Source: DYKG01 sp964596185 (lineage in GTDB: Bacteria; Muiribacteriota; Ozemobacteria; Ozemobacterales; Ozemobacteraceae). Taken from it: DNA of 64,000 nt. The DNA is taken from the NCBI GenBank assembly GCA_964596185.1, contig CAZQUE010000016.1, positions 9,333 to 73,332 on the forward strand, given 5' to 3'. The position numbers and the translations under genes are program-made. The notes beneath the pieces are model-generated. The model saw nothing but the letters and a program-made list of their open reading frames with translations, was not told the DNA's origin and made no database searches. Each line of letters begins with the position of its first letter. Within the stretch, counting starts at the first letter, position 1. Shown here in pieces: positions 44,895-53,869 of this stretch.

Positions 44895-46841
44895 TTAACT
44901 TTCGAGCCGGTCTATCCAGGCGGTAAAAGTTTCGTTGCCCTGTAACTGTTCGAATTTGAGAATATCAACTATGCGGTTTTTCAAGGGTTCGAGCTTGTTT
45001 TTGCCATCTTCGTTCTGAGCCAGATAGGCCTGAGTGATCATTTCGAGCAAGCCGGTGTCGCCTTCGGCGATGTCGCTGCGAATCTGCTGCACCAGTTCTT
45101 CTTCGGTATCGGCAATTTTCTGGAATGCCAGTTCGAAAGCGACATCATCGGCACTGCTCTCGACGTCATCTTTCTGGGCAAGAACATTTGCGTTCAGGTC
45201 TTCCGGGTTGAAAGGCGATTGAATGATTTCGTCGAGCATTCTCCGGGCAGAGGCGCGGTCAACCCTTCTTCGCGCCGACGAGCTGCTGCGCGTTGAAGCA
45301 ACCGGTGCACCGTCATAAGACAAAGAGAATGAAAAAACCGCGGGTTTGGCGCCACAGGCGTAGGTTTGTTCGACCTTCATCACCGTCGGGCCGCGATTCA
45401 CAACCAGCAAAAATGCACGATTATGGTTTGCGGGAACCTTGACTTTGAGTCGTCCCTTGTAATCTCTGATGGTGAGCCATTCAACCGAAGGCATCGCTTT
45501 TCGGTCAGTAGAACAGCTGACAAAAGCGACGTCGAAGCTATTGGCGTACTTTCCGGCAGCGACTTGCTGGCCGGCAAAATCGACCTGAATTTCTTTTCCT
45601 CTGATTGCGGAAACCTGATCGATATTGACCGCGCGGGCTGACCATGCCTTGACACTTGATTTTCCGCGGACGGGAAAACCGGTCACCCGCAGATCAGGGC
45701 GAATCATTAATTTGGCGAGATGCTTGTCGTAGCCGTATGCGCCCCGTGCCAATCTTGAATCATTCAGATAGTTGGCCAGAGAAAAACTGCGAAACAGATT
45801 GGCGACGTTATTTTTAATCTTTTGCTTTTTAATTGCTGCGTTAAGGCCAGAGAGTCCCTGCGATTTCTGATCGACCATTTTGCGGACAAACTCGCGACGG
45901 CGATCTTCAGTTGAGGCAATGTGAGTGGCGATGTAATAGGCCCAGAGATACACCTGGCCATAGTTGGCCAGAGCCGTCTTCGGCGACCAGGCACAAAGAT
46001 TGTTATCGGGACTGCGGACAAAAGCCATGACCTGGGGTGGATGACCGTAGCCACACAGAAATGGTGCGAGCTGAGAAAGACTTTCATCTACCCAGTCGAA
46101 TTCTTTTGGGTCATGATACCAGTGAACCATGTGTTGAAATTCATGGGCGAGCACACTCAAAAACTTGACTGAGCCGGCCTTGCCTGGATAAGTATCGAGA
46201 TAAAGCATTTCGCGCTGATTGCTATTGGCATTTTTACTGCGGGGAAACTCGTCGCTGGCGTTGAAATAGCCTGAAGTAAAGGCATTTCTGCCACGCGAGG
46301 GATCATAGCCATCGCGAATATCCATTAACAGCAGGGTTATTTTTTTATCACCATCGATGCCCGGGCTCCATTCGGTGCCGAACATCGATCTGACCTGAGG
46401 CACAATCTTGCGGTCGAAATGAGCGGCAATGTTGGCGATAGTTTTGTCGTCAACGCGCTGTCCGCGTTCGAGATACACATAACAATGCGTGCCAATCTTT
46501 TTCAGCACCGCCTGAATTCGAATTGGAGAGTTATTGGCGAGGTTAACCGAGTTAAAAACTTCGACATCACCGACTTCAGGAGTTTTGCGGTCAGCATAAG
46601 CAAGAAGTCCGGGTTCATCGAGCATGGCTTCGATGGCCGACCTTGCTTCTTCGGTTGTTTCAGCGAACGCCAGAGGTTCAAAAAGCTTTTCGGCCTGTTT
46701 TTTAAATAACTGCGTTGCGTCCAGTTGCTGTTCTTCGGGGGTATGAGCATTCTCGAAGTTATCGGCGGCGAATGATGTTGCGGTATACAAGAGCATTAAC
46801 AGGCCAAGAACCGCAGTTTTCATCGGTGAACAATTCAGCAA
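44895..46841 (-). CDS. Secreted hyicolysin-like (M30) metallopeptidase, paralogue A
   Basis: 648 residues from a TTG at 46841. AGGAG lies 9 bases upstream of that TTG, while the ATG at 46823 (MKTAVLGLLMLLYT) has no such site, so I prefer the TTG; both leave an intact signal peptide. The zinc motif is 'VLAHEFQHMVHW' (H233, E234, H237) and E253 in 'DWVDESLSQLAP' is the likely third ligand, the pattern of peptidase family M30. An N-terminal propeptide-like domain (about 30-220) and a beta-rich domain (about 400-520) flank it; the C-terminal 110 residues are helical and acidic. It is clearly paralogous to the gene at 58686-60518. Confidence 0.83.
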   Translation of the reverse strand: MLNCSPMKTAVLGLLMLLYTATSFAADNFENAHTPEEQQLDATQLFKKQAEKLFEPLAFAETTEEARSAIEAMLDEPGLLAYADRKTPEVGDVEVFNSVNLANNSPIRIQAVLKKIGTHCYVYLERGQRVDDKTIANIAAHFDRKIVPQVRSMFGTEWSPGIDGDKKITLLLMDIRDGYDPSRGRNAFTSGYFNASDEFPRSKNANSNQREMLYLDTYPGKAGSVKFLSVLAHEFQHMVHWYHDPKEFDWVDESLSQLAPFLCGYGHPPQVMAFVRSPDNNLCAWSPKTALANYGQVYLWAYYIATHIASTEDRRREFVRKMVDQKSQGLSGLNAAIKKQKIKNNVANLFRSFSLANYLNDSRLARGAYGYDKHLAKLMIRPDLRVTGFPVRGKSSVKAWSARAVNIDQVSAIRGKEIQVDFAGQQVAAGKYANSFDVAFVSCSTDRKAMPSVEWLTIRDYKGRLKVKVPANHNRAFLLVVNRGPTVMKVEQTYACGAKPAVFSFSLSYDGAPVASTRSSSSARRRVDRASARRMLDEIIQSPFNPEDLNANVLAQKDDVESSADDVAFELAFQKIADTEEELVQQIRSDIAEGDTGLLEMITQAYLAQNEDGKNKLEPLKNRIVDILKFEQLQGNETFTAWIDRLES

Positions 46842-46870
46842 AGGATGAATCTCCTGAAGATATTTTTATC

Positions 46871-46876
46871 ATTATA
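46871..46876 (-). promoter_or_regulatory. -10 element upstream of paralogue A
   Basis: TATAAT on the minus strand, about 30 bases before the TTG start. No good -35 is found at 16-18 bases. No sigma54 element is visible here, unlike at the paralogue at 60518. Confidence 0.35.
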
Positions 46877-46978
46877 AGAAAATATGCGACAAAACGTAAT
46901 CCCCTGCCCGGCAAAAATTCATACCGATAATTTTAGGTCGAGCTGCAGACTCAAAAGACTGAAATTTCAGGCTCAGGT

Positions 46979-49900
46979 TTACATAACTTTTTCAAAAGAA
47001 AACAGGTCAAAGGCTTCTTTTTTACCTTTCAAATTAATCGAGCCAACCTTTTTGACGCTGACCCGAGCTGGCAGAAGCGCAAGCACCCCGCTACTGAAAA
47101 GGGCTGAATCGTTGTGCAGGTCTTCAGCGACAGCTTGAACACGTGCAGCGGTGTTGACTGAATCGCCGATCATGGTGAAGTCGCATTGATCGCCGACTCC
47201 GAGCAAGCCGGCGATTACCTCACCGGCATGGGCACCGACAAAGATGCGTGTTGAGGAGCTTTTTTCGATTTTCTTCAGCTCTTCAACCATTTGCAGGAAG
47301 CCACTTATTGATTTTTCCTGGTTTTGTGGAAAGAACGCGAGCATTTTGCCACCGATAATCTTGTCGATGTCGCCGCCGCAATCTATCACGGCCCGGCATA
47401 TTCGCCCCATTTCATCAGAAAATTCGTGAAAATTTTGGCTATTTATCAGGTTGTTTGCAGTAATCAGATTGATAAAGACTATGATTCTTCTGGTTTTAAA
47501 GCCCTGCCGGGCCTTTTGATGCTGCCCGGCATCGGCGAGCAGGTCGCCGGCCTGCTGTGAAACGAGACTCTTGAGCAAAGATTTTTCCTTGATCATTTTC
47601 GCCATATTGTTAAAGGCGTGGCAAAGCCGGCTCAACTCGTCTTCATAAACCGTTTCGATTTCGAGGTTGTATGACTGCTCGCGCAAGGATCTGGTCTGAA
47701 AAATCATCTTTCTTACAGGCTCGATAAGGTTCTGGGCGATAGCCAATACCATGACGTAAGCGATGATGGTACCGATAGCAAGCACAAGCATGGCTAAGAG
47801 TATAGAACCGTTCAATTCGCGCTTAATTTTTGTCAGGCTGGAAAAGGCCGTTAGCAGTGTTTTCGGGTGAATGCGGCCGATCTGCCCGACCACCATCAGT
47901 TCGTCGCCCGCATAAGGCGCGGCAAACTCGAGGTGTTGGCCGGTATGGCCGACCCAGCGCAGGATTTTTTCCGATAAATTGGCTCTTCTTTTGCGATTGG
48001 GATAAGAGGCGTGCCCCATTTTTATCTGGACTTCAGCAAACACGGGAATACTGTCGGGAGAAAAGGTTGCCGCCGCACGCAGCATGGCTCGCTGATCAGT
48101 CAGAACTGCAGTCCAGACCGCAAGATAGTCGGGATTGTCCAGGCCTGGAACCGGCAGAGACAATACGGTAATGCACGAACTAATTGCGTTTTGCACGACC
48201 GGACGCCACAAAGAAGAGAACAATTCGGCCATGATTTTCTCACCGAACATTGAACGATAAACGTGAACGAATGATTCGAGGATCATTTCATCTTTTGCCT
48301 GCTGAGCCAGTGGCGCGGGATTTGGAACATCAAGGATCGAATTGAAAATGATGCGACTCACGCCTTCGGCGATTGAGTTAGAAGAGCCGTCCTGGCCCGG
48401 ATCTGGCTCTTTGCCAATACAAACCCCGTCACGGCGCAGAATAACGGCCTGCCCGATTTCGACCGGAACCGGAGCCCCCGCTTCAAGTTCGGCGATATTA
48501 CGACTGAGGTATTTTTCGATCAGTGCATTTGCACCGTCATTTTTGGCCTTTACCAGATTCTGCAGTCCGGTATTGCGGGAAATGAAAGCCAAGCGATCGG
48601 CAAGAAACGGTTGAAACAGGTATTGAAGTCTTTCAACAGCTTCAAGCTTGCGGTTGATTTTCTGCAACTCTTCCTGTTGCAGGTTTTGCAATTCGATATT
48701 CTGGAAGCCTTCGACCGCAAGAAACACAAAACTTGCCGGAACGATTATTCCCACGAGAATTGCCACAGAAAGTTGTTTGCGTAAAGAAACCGCAAAGCCG
48801 GCACCATGAAAGACCGTCGAATGCCAGAGCCATGCGAATGCAAGAAAAATTACCCAAACAATAGTCCGCAGGGGAAAAGCCCAGGCCTGAGATTCTTTTT
48901 GGCGATAAAAATCGGCCCGGTAACGCTGTCCGCGAAGTTCAAAATCATGTTTAAACAGCAAATCCAGATTTTTTGAACTGCTTTCTGGGCCAGCCGGAAT
49001 TTTTCTTTCATCATTTACCCCGAAAATTTCCAGATAACCACCGGAAATTGAATTCAACGCCTGAATTTCTTTCAGTAGTGCCGGCAGACAATCGTCAAGA
49101 CTGAATCTGGCCATCATTACCCCGGTCGTATCCCATTGGCGACTGGCAGGAAATTCAAATAACGGGTAAGCGCCATCTGCAGTCCTGGGGCGAAAAACCT
49201 CAGGATCGATTCGAAAAAGTGGCGCCCAGAAAAAAACTTTTTCCTGGTTATCGATGCTGAATGGAAAATTTCTAAAGGTCATTTCATCGTGCAAAAAGCC
49301 GATGTCGGTTCGCAAGCCGAAACATTTTTCGATAACAGCTTCCAGCGAGGGGTTGCGAATCTGCAAAAGAAAGTCAAAACTGCTTTTTTTTCCGGCGAAT
49401 GTTCGGCTCTGGCGATCCAGGGTCTGTAGTAGATCATGCAGGCCGCGATGGTCTTCAGGAGCAAAACCATTCAACAGGAAAGGCTTCATCATCTCTTGGC
49501 GACTTCGACACATCGCCAGTCTTTCAAAGCTAAAGCCTTTACGGGCGAAATTTTCTTCAATTTTCTGGCGATATTCCGGCAATTGTTTGTCGGGGCATAA
49601 AAGCAGGTCGTTGCCGATTTTTTCAGCTTCACGGCATAGGAAACTTTCGCTGAGAAACAAGGCGGCATTTTCATGTTGCAGCAGCTGTGCCATCGATAAG
49701 GCGAATTTTCTTGCGGCGGCAGACTTTTCTGCGTCGACATTTTTTGCAAGATTACCGATGAAAGCGTGCAGATTGAAAGCTGCCAGTGCGATTACCAGCA
49801 GGCCGGCAGCAAAAAAAGCATTTCTTGAGATTCCCGAGCCCGGCAGACGTTGCCATTTTTCATTTTCAGCAGCGGGCCCAATTTGAGCCAAAGATTCATT

Positions 49901-52828
49901 CATGCTGTTTTCATCGGGAATTTCCAGTAACTTCCAGCCTTTGCCATGGTCAAAATGCAGTTGACCGAGTCGACAGCCCTGAGTTTCAAGCATAATTTTG
50001 ATTTCTTCTGAACAAATAATGGGTTCAGCTGATGAATGGCGACTTAGAGCTTCAAGCTGAGCTGCTTTTTTCAGGGGAATACCGAGTATGGCATAGTCAA
50101 GTCTTGAATCGGGGTCACCGATAAGTCCCGCGGTGAAATTGCCAAAGTCCAGGCCGATACCGATGCGATACTCAAAAAGATTGATTTCCCGGCGACGCTG
50201 CATGATTTTTTCCAGGCGGGCGAGCATCTTCCGGCAGGCTCTGGCAGCACGCAAAGAGGTCATTTCAGGGGTTTCGCCGTCGTGCAATTCAAAAACGGCT
50301 TCGATGGCGTCGCCGATAAACTTGTAGATTTTTCCGCCCTCGGAGGTTATGGCCATCGCCATTTCGGCGAAGTGACCATTGAGCATCGAGGTTATCTGTT
50401 CGGGTGGGTATTCTTCAGAGATGCTGGTGAAGCTGCGAATGTCGGTTACCAGAGCAACGCCAGTGAAATTTCGACAGGAGCTGGGCCCCTCTTGCTTATT
50501 TGAGGAGTTGATCGCGTCGAGAACCTGATCGGAAAGAACTGCGGCCAGTTGCTTTCTTTCGCGCAGGCCGGTCAGCATATTAGCGATTTCATGGCCAAGA
50601 ATGCCGAATTCATCGCTGCGTTCGAGAAGTCCTGGGACGGGATCGAAATTCTCGCCGGCGATTCTTTCAACGGCTCTGGTGGTGAGATTTATCGGGCCAA
50701 TGATACGCAAATAAAGAATATAAGACAGAAACAGTGCTACAGCGAAGCAGAAGAGCATGATGAAAAGGTTGTAAATGCGCATGGAGCGATATTGTTGATA
50801 GAGGTTTTCGGTTCGGGCAAAACTGGCGAAGATGACTCCGGGAAAGTTTTTCGAGATTTCAACCTGAACCAGGGTGTTTCGATCTGTAACAGACGCCTGG
50901 TCAGGGTTTTCTTCGGCAGCCAGGATTTTTTTTCGCAGAAATTCTTTAGCCTGGGCATCGCAGTTTTCAGAAAACAGCCATTTTTCATCTTCTTCACGCT
51001 CAGCCGGTAGAAAAGCCGCATTCATAGTTGTTGGATACTCTTTGTGCAGAGCTTTCATCGCCGAGGAAAACACCAGCTCATAATTAGTTTTCAACGAGAA
51101 AAACAGTTGCAGGGAAAAGCCTTTATCGGTCTGCAGGTAGTAATCCTGGAGAAAGCCGAAACGTTCATTGCCGGCGTCGAGCCAGATCGCTTCGCCTCTG
51201 CGTTTATCGAGTTCTTTGCGGAAATCGCGATTCATGATCATTTCATAAATGATCGAGTAGCTCTTCATATCAGCAGAAACATCGGCCTCTGGCAGTTTAA
51301 AACTACGGTTCTTTTTTAGCATTGCCGCCTGCAGATTTTCAAACAGCGGCGAATGACAAAATGATGCCAGATAATCGATTGAAAGTTGCAGAGCGCGCGA
51401 GAAGCGGCGGCTGGCTTTTTTTCCGCTGACATCGATTACATCGACTCCCGCCAGAACCAGAGGCTCGTCGGCATTGATAAAGAATTGCCTGATGCCGCTG
51501 ATTACTTTCTCGGGTTCATTTTGCCAATGAGCGAAAACTGACGAGGTTTGGCGGTCATCGAGAAATTCATAAAATCTTTTAAAATATTTGCTTTCGATGC
51601 TTTGTTGCTGCAACTCGAGTTTTAATGTGCAAGCGCGGGTTTCGTTGTCGACACGATAGATTTCAGATTTGAGCCAGGACTCGGAATAAAAATGCGAAAT
51701 GGCCACCGACATGGCAATGGGAACGAGAACGGCAAAGGCAATAACCGACAAAAACCGGCTTCGCAAAGATATTTGCGGCCATTTTCCAAAAATCAGACGG
51801 CTTGATAGAAGCAGAAATCCGGCTGCAAAAGCGAAAAGATTGCCAAAAAACAGCCAGACCGGATTCTTCGCAACTGCCGATCGGTCGGCCAGATAAACCG
51901 CCAGCCATTCTCTATCGGGAATTTGACGCGAATATAAAGTCTTTTGCCCGATCGACATGGCGTTAGGCAATCCCTGACTCGCCAGGGCCGTGTAGGTATC
52001 CAGCCCCCTCTTCAAATCAGTCTTGATCCTTTTAAAATCGCGGTTTTTGGCCAGTTCGGCGGTAAGAATATCCGCTGCCGAAGATTTAAAAAGCCTGATG
52101 AAGCCGGCGTTCGGTTGGCCATTCTGACAAATCGACCTGCTGAGAACGAATTTTTCAAGTTCCGGGGAATTTTCGAGAATCCAGAACCAGGCCTTGATTT
52201 CGCCATTTTTGGCTTTCCAGTAGTCCCAGACGAAAAATGCCGGTCGATGATTGATAATGGTCGGAAAGGGCCGGCCGCAAAAAAGTCGGGCGACATCTTC
52301 GGGAATCATGCGTGGCCCGAAAAGGTGGGCAAACATTTTCCGGCTGGTTTTTTCTTTAAGATCGGGCATTTCTCGACCTTCAGCCAGACCGAGCAACAGG
52401 GCGAAAAGATTTGTTAACTGAGCTTTGCCAAATTGTCCACCCGCGAGATATTTCGGAATATTGCTACGGCCGTTTTTTTCTTCGAGCAGATAAAAATCTG
52501 ACTTTAGGCTGATCCCGATTCGCTTCGCCGGCTGCAGGATTCTTTCATCGATGGTCTTTTGGGCTGTCGTCTGGTTGAACTGAGCTTTTAGCGCTTCTTT
52601 AACTTTTGCGGCCACTTTCTTTACAAAAGCATCGGCATCGGCATCTCTGATCATGGCCTCAAGCCGGGCATCGATGCGGTTGCCATGTTCGAATTCGGCG
52701 AATTTTTCCTGACGAATCTGATCGACGCGGGCACCAATATTGACAATTAAAATTGGCAGCAGAAACAGGGCAAGGGAAAAAAGGCCGATTGTCGGCTTCA
52801 GCAACAGATTTTGCAGTTTTTTGAACAA
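46979..52828 (-). CDS. Tandem transmembrane class III adenylyl cyclase with complementary catalytic halves
   Basis: 1949 residues from a TTG start. Two copies of one architecture follow each other. Helices lie at about 12-31, 325-343, 358-378 and 686-708, then again at 1002-1024, 1318-1338, 1351-1372 and 1674-1698. Each set has two extracytoplasmic regions of about 300 residues, a HAMP (about 709-762 and 1699-1752) and a class III cyclase domain (about 788-970 and 1778-1946). Domain 1 has metal residues D796 ('VTDIRSFTS') and D840 ('KFIGDAIEAVF') plus K836 and D911, but K920 and Q924 replace the transition-state Asn and Arg. Domain 2 has N1787 and G1827 at the metal positions, but keeps K1823, D1883, N1892 and R1896 ('MIGDSVNTAARVQ'). 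One composite site should make cAMP, as in mammalian C1/C2 cyclases. Lys/Asp predict ATP rather than GTP. A terminator separates it from the upstream gene. Confidence 0.88.
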   Translation of the reverse strand: MFKKLQNLLLKPTIGLFSLALFLLPILIVNIGARVDQIRQEKFAEFEHGNRIDARLEAMIRDADADAFVKKVAAKVKEALKAQFNQTTAQKTIDERILQPAKRIGISLKSDFYLLEEKNGRSNIPKYLAGGQFGKAQLTNLFALLLGLAEGREMPDLKEKTSRKMFAHLFGPRMIPEDVARLFCGRPFPTIINHRPAFFVWDYWKAKNGEIKAWFWILENSPELEKFVLSRSICQNGQPNAGFIRLFKSSAADILTAELAKNRDFKRIKTDLKRGLDTYTALASQGLPNAMSIGQKTLYSRQIPDREWLAVYLADRSAVAKNPVWLFFGNLFAFAAGFLLLSSRLIFGKWPQISLRSRFLSVIAFAVLVPIAMSVAISHFYSESWLKSEIYRVDNETRACTLKLELQQQSIESKYFKRFYEFLDDRQTSSVFAHWQNEPEKVISGIRQFFINADEPLVLAGVDVIDVSGKKASRRFSRALQLSIDYLASFCHSPLFENLQAAMLKKNRSFKLPEADVSADMKSYSIIYEMIMNRDFRKELDKRRGEAIWLDAGNERFGFLQDYYLQTDKGFSLQLFFSLKTNYELVFSSAMKALHKEYPTTMNAAFLPAEREEDEKWLFSENCDAQAKEFLRKKILAAEENPDQASVTDRNTLVQVEISKNFPGVIFASFARTENLYQQYRSMRIYNLFIMLFCFAVALFLSYILYLRIIGPINLTTRAVERIAGENFDPVPGLLERSDEFGILGHEIANMLTGLRERKQLAAVLSDQVLDAINSSNKQEGPSSCRNFTGVALVTDIRSFTSISEEYPPEQITSMLNGHFAEMAMAITSEGGKIYKFIGDAIEAVFELHDGETPEMTSLRAARACRKMLARLEKIMQRRREINLFEYRIGIGLDFGNFTAGLIGDPDSRLDYAILGIPLKKAAQLEALSRHSSAEPIICSEEIKIMLETQGCRLGQLHFDHGKGWKLLEIPDENSMNESLAQIGPAAENEKWQRLPGSGISRNAFFAAGLLVIALAAFNLHAFIGNLAKNVDAEKSAAARKFALSMAQLLQHENAALFLSESFLCREAEKIGNDLLLCPDKQLPEYRQKIEENFARKGFSFERLAMCRSRQEMMKPFLLNGFAPEDHRGLHDLLQTLDRQSRTFAGKKSSFDFLLQIRNPSLEAVIEKCFGLRTDIGFLHDEMTFRNFPFSIDNQEKVFFWAPLFRIDPEVFRPRTADGAYPLFEFPASRQWDTTGVMMARFSLDDCLPALLKEIQALNSISGGYLEIFGVNDERKIPAGPESSSKNLDLLFKHDFELRGQRYRADFYRQKESQAWAFPLRTIVWVIFLAFAWLWHSTVFHGAGFAVSLRKQLSVAILVGIIVPASFVFLAVEGFQNIELQNLQQEELQKINRKLEAVERLQYLFQPFLADRLAFISRNTGLQNLVKAKNDGANALIEKYLSRNIAELEAGAPVPVEIGQAVILRRDGVCIGKEPDPGQDGSSNSIAEGVSRIIFNSILDVPNPAPLAQQAKDEMILESFVHVYRSMFGEKIMAELFSSLWRPVVQNAISSCITVLSLPVPGLDNPDYLAVWTAVLTDQRAMLRAAATFSPDSIPVFAEVQIKMGHASYPNRKRRANLSEKILRWVGHTGQHLEFAAPYAGDELMVVGQIGRIHPKTLLTAFSSLTKIKRELNGSILLAMLVLAIGTIIAYVMVLAIAQNLIEPVRKMIFQTRSLREQSYNLEIETVYEDELSRLCHAFNNMAKMIKEKSLLKSLVSQQAGDLLADAGQHQKARQGFKTRRIIVFINLITANNLINSQNFHEFSDEMGRICRAVIDCGGDIDKIIGGKMLAFFPQNQEKSISGFLQMVEELKKIEKSSSTRIFVGAHAGEVIAGLLGVGDQCDFTMIGDSVNTAARVQAVAEDLHNDSALFSSGVLALLPARVSVKKVGSINLKGKKEAFDLFSFEKVM

Positions 52829-52872
52829 GATTGCCGTCTCACAGACAAAATTAGATTCGGCAACAATTTAAC

Positions 52873-52919
52873 ACAAAATCAGGCGGTAAACCCAATTCGT
52901 CTTTGGGAATACCGCCTGA
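52873..52919 (-). terminator. Terminator of the HD/argininosuccinate-lyase gene
   Basis: TCAGGCGGTA (52879-52888) and TACCGCCTGA (52910-52919) are perfect 10-base complements, and CCCAA/TTGGG pair inside the loop. On the minus strand a T-rich tail (TTTTGTG) follows. It sits between the chimeric gene and the cyclase gene and implies that the cyclase has its own promoter. Confidence 0.75.
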
Positions 52920-52945
52920 CTATTTCAAAAAGCGCTGGCAGCCAA

Positions 52946-53719
52946 TTATTTCATGAATTTTCGGGCAATCGTCTGATATGCATCGCGAAAGGGCACACCG
53001 CTCTGAACCAGCCTGTATGCTTCTTCGGTGGCAAAAAGCTCAGCCGTCATTGCGGCCGCACATTTATCGGTATTGACTTCGAGGTTCTCGAAAAGCAGTC
53101 TGGCAATTTGCAGGGTCTGCAAAGTGACGGCAAAAGCTTTGATCAGCGGCTCTTTGGTTATCTGAATATCGCGGTTATAGCCGGAAATAAGGTTTGCCGT
53201 GCAACTTTTGATACTCTGTTCATATCCGGCGACTTCGTGAAGCTTTGCCCGCATCAGCTCAAGAACATCGGGATTCTTTTTTTGCGGCATAATTGAGCTT
53301 CCGGTCTGAAATTCGTCAGGCATTTTGAAGAAATCGAGTTCCGGTTGGGTAAAAACGATAAGGTCGGTAGCGATGCGGGAAAGATCCATGTTTTCTGCGT
53401 TATCAGCCAGTTTCACCACTTTTGCAATAGGGTTCGCCGCTGCCCGATGTGCTGCTTCGATGCGAGTTTCACCCTTTTTCTTGGTCAAAGAATCGACGGC
53501 TTCGATCACTTCTTTGGAAAAACCTTCTCTGGCAAGGTCTTCAAGAGTTACTGGCGAATCCTCAACAACATCATGCAAAATGGCTGCAATTCTTTCATTC
53601 TCGATTTGCACACGAAGCATAACCCTAATCGGATGAAGAATGTATGGCTCACCCGCTTTGTCGGTCTGGCCGGCATGGGCCTGAGCAGCAATCTGAATTG
53701 CTTTTTCCAGTGTCGACAT
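52946..53719 (-). CDS. Chimera: RelA/SpoT-type HD hydrolase joined to the C-terminal part of argininosuccinate lyase
   Basis: 257 residues. Residues 1-116 are an HD hydrolase of the small RelA/SpoT-like (MESH1-like) group: 'QAHAGQTDKAGEPYILHPIR', 'AAILHDVVEDSPVTLEDL' and 'KVVKLADNAENMDLSRI'. Residues about 113-257 are the C-terminal third of argininosuccinate lyase: 'LSRIATDLIVFTQPELDFF', the signature 'GSSIMPQKKNPD' (140-151) and 'VPFRDAYQTIARKF'. The N-terminal two thirds of the lyase, with its catalytic His, are missing, so lyase activity is not expected. The junction falls on Leu-Ser-Arg-Ile (53372-53383), a word shared by both families at this place. It may be a true fusion or a misassembly. 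Confidence 0.85.
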   Translation of the reverse strand: MSTLEKAIQIAAQAHAGQTDKAGEPYILHPIRVMLRVQIENERIAAILHDVVEDSPVTLEDLAREGFSKEVIEAVDSLTKKKGETRIEAAHRAAANPIAKVVKLADNAENMDLSRIATDLIVFTQPELDFFKMPDEFQTGSSIMPQKKNPDVLELMRAKLHEVAGYEQSIKSCTANLISGYNRDIQITKEPLIKAFAVTLQTLQIARLLFENLEVNTDKCAAAMTAELFATEEAYRLVQSGVPFRDAYQTIARKFMK

Positions 53720-53816
53720 TTTGTTTGCTCCGTTTCTTAAAAAATCTTCAATCTGTAACCCATAAAAAAGATCAGAAAATCAATTTACTATAAAATAAAC
53801 AGAGTTACACGATAGG

Positions 53817-53860
53817 AACAAAAAATCGGCCTGTGGGGAAGCCCCATAAGAGATTTTTTA
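53817..53860 (-). terminator. Possible terminator of the membrane-protein pair
   Basis: TGGGG-AAG-CCCCA (53834-53846) with outer AAATC/GATTT pairing. T runs flank both sides (minus strand: TTTTTTG; plus strand: ATTTTTTA), so it could act in both directions. The core stem is short. Confidence 0.45.
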
Positions 53861-53869
53861 CTTCGCCTT

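Noticed and set aside
46959..46970. CTGAAATTTCAG palindrome as terminator of the cyclase gene
   Set aside because: No loop and no adequate T run; too weak to call.
49254..49886. 210-codon frame on the plus strand opposite the cyclase gene
   Set aside because: Basic, Ser/Arg/Lys-rich composition typical of an antisense shadow; no ribosome site and it lies wholly within the cyclase gene.
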